Shown: in pieces, positions 59,382 through 64,000 of the stretch
How the letters are laid out: each line of letters opens with the position of its first letter
Position numbering within the stretch: position 1 is the first letter of the stretch
Source: J095 sp964517605
GTDB lineage: Bacteria > Chloroflexota > Anaerolineae > 4572-78 > J111
Direction of reading: 5' to 3'
Length of the DNA: 64,000 nt
NCBI GenBank assembly: GCA_964517605.1
Contig: CAZFCE010000001.1
Coordinates: 124,001-188,000, forward strand
The notes under the pieces: model-generated
The model's input: only the letters and a program-made list of their open reading frames with translations
What the model was told of the DNA's origin: nothing
The model's database searches: none
Made by a program: the position numbers and the translations under genes

Positions 59382-59768
59382 ATGGTTGACTCTATTAAAC
59401 CCGTTGAAGGCACAATAAAAGATGCCGAAGGCCAGGCTTCGGCGCTGGCCGAGGTGGTGCGCACCCGGTACTGGAAGCAACTGGCGCAAAAAATGCCGCC
59501 GGTTGAAGCCACCGAAGAGTCCGGGCTAAAAGAGCTTAAAGAAGAAAACCGGCCGGTGGTCGAGGCAAAAACCGAACCCACGGTTAAAACTCGCCACACC
59601 TATGCCGAGTTTGAAATTAACCAGGATACCCGCGAAATATCGGTGCGGATTTTCGATGCGGAGAGCGGTGAACTTGTCCGCACCATTCCGCCCGATGAAT
59701 TGGCTAAAGAAATTGCCAAGGGCAACTTGCAACCCAACCAGTTGCGGCGCAGAGCGGTATTTGTTTAG
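59382..59768 (+). CDS. flaG: FlaG-family flagellar protein
   Basis: 128 residues. Charged N-terminal half; the C-terminal 55 residues carry the FlaG signature AEFEINQDTREISVRIFDAE followed by SGELVRTIPPDEL. FlaG proteins affect filament length in Pseudomonas, Campylobacter and Bacillus. The chosen start (VDSIKPVEG after Met) has AAGGAAGG upstream; an earlier in-frame ATG has not. It follows fliD by 65 bases. Confidence 0.8.
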   Translation: MVDSIKPVEGTIKDAEGQASALAEVVRTRYWKQLAQKMPPVEATEESGLKELKEENRPVVEAKTEPTVKTRHTYAEFEINQDTREISVRIFDAESGELVRTIPPDELAKEIAKGNLQPNQLRRRAVFV

Positions 59769-59778
59769 GAAATAAACC

Positions 59779-59979
59779 GTGCATAACCAACAAACTTCTT
59801 CCGGCTATCATTCTGAAAACTACACCTATCCGCAGTTTATCATTGATGAGAAAACCGGCCGGGTAGAGGTTAACTTCATTGATTGGGCGAGCGGCCGGGT
59901 GGTGCGTTATATTCCGGCGGCAGAACTCAATGAGATTGTGCGCGGCCAAAATGTGCTGCCGGGGATGCCGTTGCCCTGA
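59779..59979 (+). CDS. Small second FlaG-like protein
   Basis: 66 residues. The core YPQFIIDEKTGRVEVNFIDW, then ASGRVVRYIPAAELNEIV matches only the C-terminal FlaG domain, without the N-terminal half of its neighbour. GTG start with AGGA nine bases upstream; 10 bases after the first flaG. Either a duplicate reduced to the structural core or a distinct filament-associated protein. Confidence 0.7.
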   Translation: MHNQQTSSGYHSENYTYPQFIIDEKTGRVEVNFIDWASGRVVRYIPAAELNEIVRGQNVLPGMPLP

Positions 59980-59996
59980 ACCCACCGGAGAATTGC

Positions 59997-60845
59997 ATGC
60001 TCAACCTGCCAACCAAACCTGCTGTAGCAGTGCTTTTTAACCGGCGGTGGCTTTTTTGGGGAGCTATGGCCGTAATGGTATTTAGTAGCCTGGCGTGCCG
60101 CCTGGAATTTGGCCTAAAGCCGGGAGTTTCGGCCCAGGTTTCAACCCAAACCGGGTACACGGCCCAACCGGTGGCTAACGCGCCGGTTGCCATTTCTACC
60201 CGGCCCGCCGTGCCTACGGCGTCGCCTACGCCGCTGCCTACATTTACTCCTTCACCTACCTCAACCCCCACCGCGAGCAGCGTATTAGCGCCCACGGTTA
60301 CGCATCGCAAGGTTGATGCGGCGCTCACGGTAACGCAGGGAACTTCGGCCACCGCCACGCCCATTGCATTGATTCCGGCCCGGTATCCGCCCGGCAAAAT
60401 CATTGTGCCGGCCATAAACCTGGATGTGCCGGTAAAAACCGCCGATTGGCTGATAACCCAAAAAGCGGGCGTAAAAGTTTCGGTGTGGAACATTCCCGAT
60501 GCGGCTGCCGGCTGGCATAAAAACAGCGCCTTGCCCGGCCACGGTAGCAACGTGGTGTTATCGGGCCATCACAATATGGGCAGCGAGGTTTTTCGTGATT
60601 TGGTTAAGCTCAAAGTTGGCGATGAAATCACGCTTCAAGCCGATGCCTATGCCTACCACTACGTAGTTACCGACCGCTTTATTGTACCCGAACGCGACGC
60701 CGCTCCGGAACAACGCCGGCAAAACGCCCAATGGATTTTACCCACCGTTGACGAACGCTTAACTCTGGTTACATGCTGGCCCTACACGGGCAACAGTCAT
60801 CGGCTGATTGTGGTGGCCAAACCCACCGGTTTTAACGAACAGTAA
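59997..60845 (+). CDS. Sortase-family transpeptidase
   Basis: 282 residues. Membrane anchor near residues 17-36, a long Pro/Thr/Ser-rich linker (about 50-125), then a C-terminal sortase domain. The catalytic histidine is in VLSGHHNMGSEVF, the cysteine in LTLVTCWPYTGNSHRLIVV, with the arginine eight residues later. Sortases cleave a C-terminal sorting motif and join the protein to the cell wall or to another protein. No LPxTG-type protein is in the window. Begins 17 bases after the small flaG-like gene. Confidence 0.87.
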   Translation: MLNLPTKPAVAVLFNRRWLFWGAMAVMVFSSLACRLEFGLKPGVSAQVSTQTGYTAQPVANAPVAISTRPAVPTASPTPLPTFTPSPTSTPTASSVLAPTVTHRKVDAALTVTQGTSATATPIALIPARYPPGKIIVPAINLDVPVKTADWLITQKAGVKVSVWNIPDAAAGWHKNSALPGHGSNVVLSGHHNMGSEVFRDLVKLKVGDEITLQADAYAYHYVVTDRFIVPERDAAPEQRRQNAQWILPTVDERLTLVTCWPYTGNSHRLIVVAKPTGFNEQ

Positions 60846-60849
60846 CCAG

Positions 60850-60951
60850 TTACTCTTTTTCATCCTCCCGTACCTTAAACAACTTCATAACTCCACCAGG
60901 CACAAACCGGCGCGAATTCTTCCGGCGATCAAATTTTTTGCGTTGCCGCAT
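60850..60951 (-). CDS. Possible 33-residue very basic small protein
   Basis: On the minus strand, AAAGG nine bases upstream leads into a 33-residue frame (MRQRKKFDRRKNSRRF at its start, ending VREDEKE). The net positive N-terminus suggests nucleic-acid binding if real. It lies within a sequence that, on the plus strand, can fold into a terminator-like stem, so the frame may be accidental. Confidence 0.3.
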   Translation of the reverse strand: MRQRKKFDRRKNSRRFVPGGVMKLFKVREDEKE

Positions 60952-60966
60952 GGTTTGTGCCTTTTT
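60898..60966 (+). terminator. Long-loop inverted repeat, possible terminator
   Basis: AGGCACAAACC and GGTTTGTGCCT pair perfectly (11 bp) around a 43-base loop that has its own partial pairing (GGCG/CGCC-like), with five T residues after. It ends the flaG-sortase unit on the plus strand. The same bases hold the small minus-strand frame. Confidence 0.6.
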
Positions 60967-61036
60967 ATTTCTCGCTCCCAACAGAGATTTTGGGCCTGGG
61001 CCAAAGCAAACCTGGGTAGCAACTTGGGTTAGAATA

Positions 61037-61045
61037 TGCTATAAT
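61037..61045 (+). promoter_or_regulatory. Extended -10 promoter
   Basis: TGCTATAAT, 37 bases upstream of the next start codon, with no recognisable -35. Consistent with an extended -10 sigma-70 promoter for the proline-rich protein gene. Confidence 0.65.
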
Positions 61046-61082
61046 CGCGGTAAGAGTTTGCCACCCGCAGGAGATGCAGCCG

Positions 61083-61736
61083 ATGACGACAAAGCTAAAA
61101 ATTGACTTGATGCAGGGCATCCTTGAAGTTGAGGGCAGCGAAACGTTTGTCAAGGCCATTTATAGCGACTTCAAATCGCAATTCATTGGCGATGACGCGG
61201 CTGAGTCGCTGGCCGGTTTGGGCCGTGGCAAACGGCGCGCCCCTCGCGCCAGAGCGGTGCCCAAAACTCAACCACCCGAACCCGCGTCGCCTCCGCCGCC
61301 ACCATCGCCGCCAGAATTTGTGCCGGTGGTGCCGCCGCCAATCGAGGTTGCTGCCCCGCTACCGGAACCCGAACCGCCGCCTGCGGTTAAACCCAACTAC
61401 CGGCTCATCCCCGATTTGAATCTGGGCGGCCAAAACGATCATGCCTCGCTGGTAGAATTTATGGACGCCAAGTTCCCCATCACCAACGAGGAGCGCAACC
61501 TGGTATTTTTGTATTATTTGCAGTACATTGCCGGCCAAAAAACCATCAGCATTGACCATATTTTTACCTGCTACAAAGAAGCAAAAATCCGGGTGCCGTT
61601 AAACCTCGAGGTCAGCTTGCAAACCACCGCCGACCAGCGCCATTGGATTAAAATGGCTCAAACCGGCCGGTTGAGCGTAACCCCCAGCGGCAAGCTGTAC
61701 GTGGATAAACAATTGCCCAAAAAACTAAAAAGTTAA
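61083..61736 (+). CDS. Protein of unknown function with proline-rich linker
   Basis: 217 residues, not recognised. An N-terminal segment (about 1-60) of alternating helix/strand (LKIDLMQGILEVEGSETFVK) leads to a Pro/Glu-rich linker (about 65-120), then a C-terminal helical domain (about 125-217) with NEERNLVFLYYLQYIAGQKT and RHWIKMAQTGRLSVTPSGKL, the latter a winged-helix-like pattern. No signal peptide. AGGAG nine bases before the second of two ATG codons decides the start. It lies 75 bases before the DinB-like gene. Confidence 0.75.
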   Translation: MTTKLKIDLMQGILEVEGSETFVKAIYSDFKSQFIGDDAAESLAGLGRGKRRAPRARAVPKTQPPEPASPPPPPSPPEFVPVVPPPIEVAAPLPEPEPPPAVKPNYRLIPDLNLGGQNDHASLVEFMDAKFPITNEERNLVFLYYLQYIAGQKTISIDHIFTCYKEAKIRVPLNLEVSLQTTADQRHWIKMAQTGRLSVTPSGKLYVDKQLPKKLKS

Positions 61737-61811
61737 ATAACACCACGCCAACCGTTGGCGCAGGAAATTATTCGGCGCGGTCCGGCTGCGCCGGTAACTG
61801 AGGGGCTTGTT

Positions 61812-62774
61812 ATGACCAGCATCAAGGCAATTGCCGCTGATTTAAACTATAGCCGAACGGAACTATTGGCAACGCTGGCCGGGCTATCCCACCGCGAACT
61901 CACCCAACTGCCGGTTGATGGCGGCTGGACGGCCAAAGAAATTTTGGCGCACATTGTGGGCTGGGATCGGCGCACGCTGCACGCGCTGCCGCTGATTGTG
62001 GCCAATCGCGCCGGCGAGGTAACAGGCGTGGATGTTGAGGCCCACAACCGCCAGGCGGTGGCGGCCTACGCCGATAAATCTATGGCTCAACTGCTGGCCG
62101 ATGCCCAGGAGTTGCACCGGCAAATTGTCGCTTTTATCACCGGCCTGGATTACCCGGAGATTGACCGGCGGCGCGAGCGCAATGGCCGGATAATAACCAT
62201 CCGCAGCTACATTATTGATATTATGGTTGACCACGAGCACCGCCATACCGCCGAACTGGAATTGTGGCGCGAAAAACAGGATGAGGCCATTGACCCCGCC
62301 ATTTTAACGGCTAATATGCGCCAACAGCGATCAATTTTTATGGAAATGTTGGACCGGTGTACCACCACCGCGGACCTCACCGCCAAAAACGCCGAAGGCG
62401 AATGGTCGGTGAGCGATGTGGTGGGCCATCTGGCCGATTGGGAACAATTGATGCTCACCGCGGCCCGCCATATTCACGATCCGTCGCTGCCGCCGGCGCA
62501 GTGGGTAGGCAAGCCAGAAACCGATTGGAACGCCCTGCTGGTGGCTCGCCGCCGGGCCAACTCTTTTGCCCAAAACCGGCGCGATTTGCAGGCCGTTCAG
62601 GCTGCTGTTGACGAATTTGTGGCCAATCTCACCCCCGGCGATTGGCGGTTGCGCGGCCTCTACCCCTGGCCCAACGACCAGGGCACGCTGGCCGAGTTGA
62701 TTTTTCACCTTACCGAACATTACACCGACCATATTTTGCCCCTGCAACAATGGCTTAACCGGGTGGGCGCTTGA
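61812..62774 (+). CDS. Double DinB/ClbS-like metal-binding protein
   Basis: 320 residues in two similar four-helix-bundle halves. Domain 1 has GGWTAKEILAHIVGWDRRTL and DHEHRHTAELELWR, where the histidines form the usual nickel/zinc triad. Domain 2 has EWSVSDVVGHLADWEQLMLT and LTEHYTDHILPL. Members include DNA-damage-inducible DinB, thiol S-transferases and the colibactin-resistance hydrolase ClbS; which role applies cannot be inferred. GAGGGG precedes the ATG. Confidence 0.82.
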   Translation: MTSIKAIAADLNYSRTELLATLAGLSHRELTQLPVDGGWTAKEILAHIVGWDRRTLHALPLIVANRAGEVTGVDVEAHNRQAVAAYADKSMAQLLADAQELHRQIVAFITGLDYPEIDRRRERNGRIITIRSYIIDIMVDHEHRHTAELELWREKQDEAIDPAILTANMRQQRSIFMEMLDRCTTTADLTAKNAEGEWSVSDVVGHLADWEQLMLTAARHIHDPSLPPAQWVGKPETDWNALLVARRRANSFAQNRRDLQAVQAAVDEFVANLTPGDWRLRGLYPWPNDQGTLAELIFHLTEHYTDHILPLQQWLNRVGA

Positions 62775-62866
62775 TTGTTGCGCTTGCCGGGCAGGTAAAA
62801 TTTGCCAGTTCTACCGTTACGGTATAAGCTAAATCAACTTCCCTGTAAAACAAACGGGTACCAGGT

Positions 62867-63670
62867 ATGGATTCTGCGGTACGATCTCGGCTAGATAAAC
62901 ACATCATTTCGGCGCAGGCCAAAATTTTTAGAAACACCACCGGCGGCACTTTTGAACTGATGCTCGACTGGGGGCGTGGGTACAGCGGGTTATCGGTACC
63001 CATGTTTAATGTTTTGCTTCCGTTTAAACCCACCGGCCTCACCGATGAAACTCTGGCCGACACCGCCGCTTTTTTCTCCTCTCGTAACACCCTGTACGCC
63101 ATTGAACTGGTTCATGACCGGTTGCCGCAAGGCCCGGACTTTTTGTACCAGCGGCGCTACCAGGCGTTGCCGCCGCAGCCGGCTATGGCTTTAACCAGGC
63201 CGCCCACCTTTCCGGCGTTATCGCCGGATATTACGGTTGAGCCGGTTACAACCGTGGCCACCCTGAGCGCCTTTTGCAGCCTGCAAAACGCCGTATTTGA
63301 TTTTTCAATCCCGGATTTACGCAAGCGGTTTCCGGTATCTCAAATCAAAGAGAGCAAAATTCGGCATTATTTGGCCTTTTACCAGGAGCAGCCGGTGGGC
63401 GCCGGCACCATTGTGTATGCCGAAGGCGTAGCCAGCGTGTGGAATGTGGGCACGCTCGACCAGTTCCGGCGGCAGGGCGTGGCCATCAACCTGCTCCAGC
63501 GCATGCTTGCCGACGCCGCGCAGGCCGGTTACACCATTGTTATGCTCTACTCCTCGGCGCAAGCCTTTAAATTTTTTAGCCGGATTGGCTTTGAAATTTT
63601 TACCCAGCGCCAGTGGTTTTTGCCCCAAAATATTGAATACGAGGCCGATGAATCCCTTTTAGACGGCTGA
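62867..63670 (+). CDS. GNAT-family N-acetyltransferase
   Basis: 267 residues. The C-terminal GNAT fold includes QPVGAGTIVYAEGVASVWNV, the pyrophosphate-binding loop in TLDQFRRQGVAINLLQRMLA, and IVMLYSSAQAFKFFSRIGFE. The N-terminal 100 residues (IFRNTTGGTFELMLDWGRGY) are a divergent second GNAT-like half. The acetyl acceptor is unknown. Weak Shine-Dalgarno (CCAGGT). Codon use matches its neighbours. Confidence 0.85.
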   Translation: MDSAVRSRLDKHIISAQAKIFRNTTGGTFELMLDWGRGYSGLSVPMFNVLLPFKPTGLTDETLADTAAFFSSRNTLYAIELVHDRLPQGPDFLYQRRYQALPPQPAMALTRPPTFPALSPDITVEPVTTVATLSAFCSLQNAVFDFSIPDLRKRFPVSQIKESKIRHYLAFYQEQPVGAGTIVYAEGVASVWNVGTLDQFRRQGVAINLLQRMLADAAQAGYTIVMLYSSAQAFKFFSRIGFEIFTQRQWFLPQNIEYEADESLLDG

Positions 63671-63699
63671 TTTTAGCCCGTTTCAATTGTCACCCAAAA

Positions 63700-63735
63700 G
63701 TAGTGACGAATGTCACTACCTGAAATTGGTATAAT
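63700..63735 (+). promoter_or_regulatory. Operator-like palindrome overlapping the -35 region, with -10
   Basis: A perfect 8-bp inverted repeat GTAGTGAC-GAAT-GTCACTAC ends ten bases before TATAAT (63730-63735), and thus covers the -35 region. Binding of a dimeric regulator there would control the zinc-ribbon gene. Confidence 0.65.
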
Positions 63736-63740
63736 TTGCT

Positions 63741-63773
63741 AAACTCGCAGGCATCACACCGGCGAGTTTTTTT
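63741..63773 (+). terminator. Leader hairpin with T-run before the zinc-ribbon gene
   Basis: AAACTCGC and GCGAGTTT pair (8 bp) around AGGCATCACACCG, followed by a seven-T run. Lying between the -10 and the start codon, it would terminate most transcripts within about 30 bases unless relieved: an attenuator is suggested. Confidence 0.65.
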
Positions 63774-63791
63774 ATTCCAGGGAGGTGGTAT

Positions 63792-64000
63792 ATGCAAAAA
63801 CCACGGTGTCCGCATTGTAATGCGTTAGGCCTTAACCAGCTTGCGGCGCAAAAAGCCGGCGCTTTTATGGTGATTTTTTGCGGGCAGTGCGGCGCAATCC
63901 ACGGCATCATTCCGCAACCGGCAACCGATGCCTGGTCGGCAGCGCCTGCGCCGGCCCAAAAACAATCCGCCCCGATCACGCCTCAACCTAAAGCCGACCA
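63792..64000 (+). CDS. N-terminal part of a zinc-ribbon protein (runs off the window)
   Basis: 69 codons are visible. Two CxxC knuckles, CPHC near residue 6 and CGQC near residue 30, form a zinc ribbon; a Pro/Ala/Gln-rich linker follows (TDAWSAAPAPAQKQ). GGAGGTGG lies a few bases before the ATG. The C-terminal domain lies beyond the window, so function is open. Confidence 0.75.
   Translation, partial: MQKPRCPHCNALGLNQLAAQKAGAFMVIFCGQCGAIHGIIPQPATDAWSAAPAPAQKQSAPITPQPKAD

Overview
The window is GC-rich, gene-dense chromosomal DNA, most likely from a flagellated member of the Chloroflexota (Anaerolineae-like). This is an inference. It rests on a giant YYY-motif (DUF2298) membrane protein with a GT39-like N-terminal half, a Ser/Thr kinase with FHA and Asp-box ectodomain, Thr/Pro-rich surface linkers, a sortase, and strong ANGGAN-type and Shine-Dalgarno signals. 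No rRNA, CRISPR array, IS element or prophage gene was seen. One tRNA (Gln, CTG) is present.

Layout. 1-2662: three minus-strand genes (an unidentified N-terminus, a Vps62-like protein, a stand-alone GyrA C-terminal beta-propeller). 2779-7288: an AT-richer sugar cassette, with an AraC-type regulator divergent from a class I xylose-isomerase homologue, a PfkB kinase and a class II aldolase. 7334-12430: a 1,698-residue polytopic membrane protein containing a 42-bp tandem array. 12550-14307: tRNA-Gln, a signal-anchor protein and a FemAB/CelD-like acyltransferase. 14489-16774: glnA, preceded by an ANTAR response regulator; a terminator hairpin lies in the glnA leader. 16941-19628: receptor-like Ser/Thr kinase.

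20036-40568: a 20-kb co-directional chemotaxis and signalling cluster: cheW, hybrid histidine kinase, two CheY-like proteins, four chemoreceptors (one fused to hemerythrin, one with a protoglobin domain), HDOD, receiver, cheA, cheC, cheD, cheY, cheB, cheR and two tandem cheX. Two of the receptors share an identical 937-bp 3' half.

40750-55368: twelve co-directional sugar-modification genes (C-methyltransferase, two DegT/DnrJ aminotransferases, NeuD-like acyltransferase, acyl carrier protein, ketoreductase, acyl-activating enzyme, two NDP-sugar epimerase/dehydratases, a CmcI-like methyltransferase, and two TPR-containing glycosyltransferases). They end just before the filament genes flagellin, fliS, fliD and two flaG-like genes (55640-59979). 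I infer that the island builds an acylated, methylated amino-sugar and attaches it to flagellin. The flagellin gene has a near-consensus sigma-28 promoter and two stem-loops resembling CsrA sites, one covering the Shine-Dalgarno. No basal-body, motor or export gene is in the window, so the rest of the flagellar regulon must lie elsewhere.

59997-64000: sortase, a proline-rich unknown, a two-domain DinB-like protein, a GNAT acetyltransferase, and the start of a zinc-ribbon protein with an operator-like palindrome and a terminator-like hairpin in its leader.
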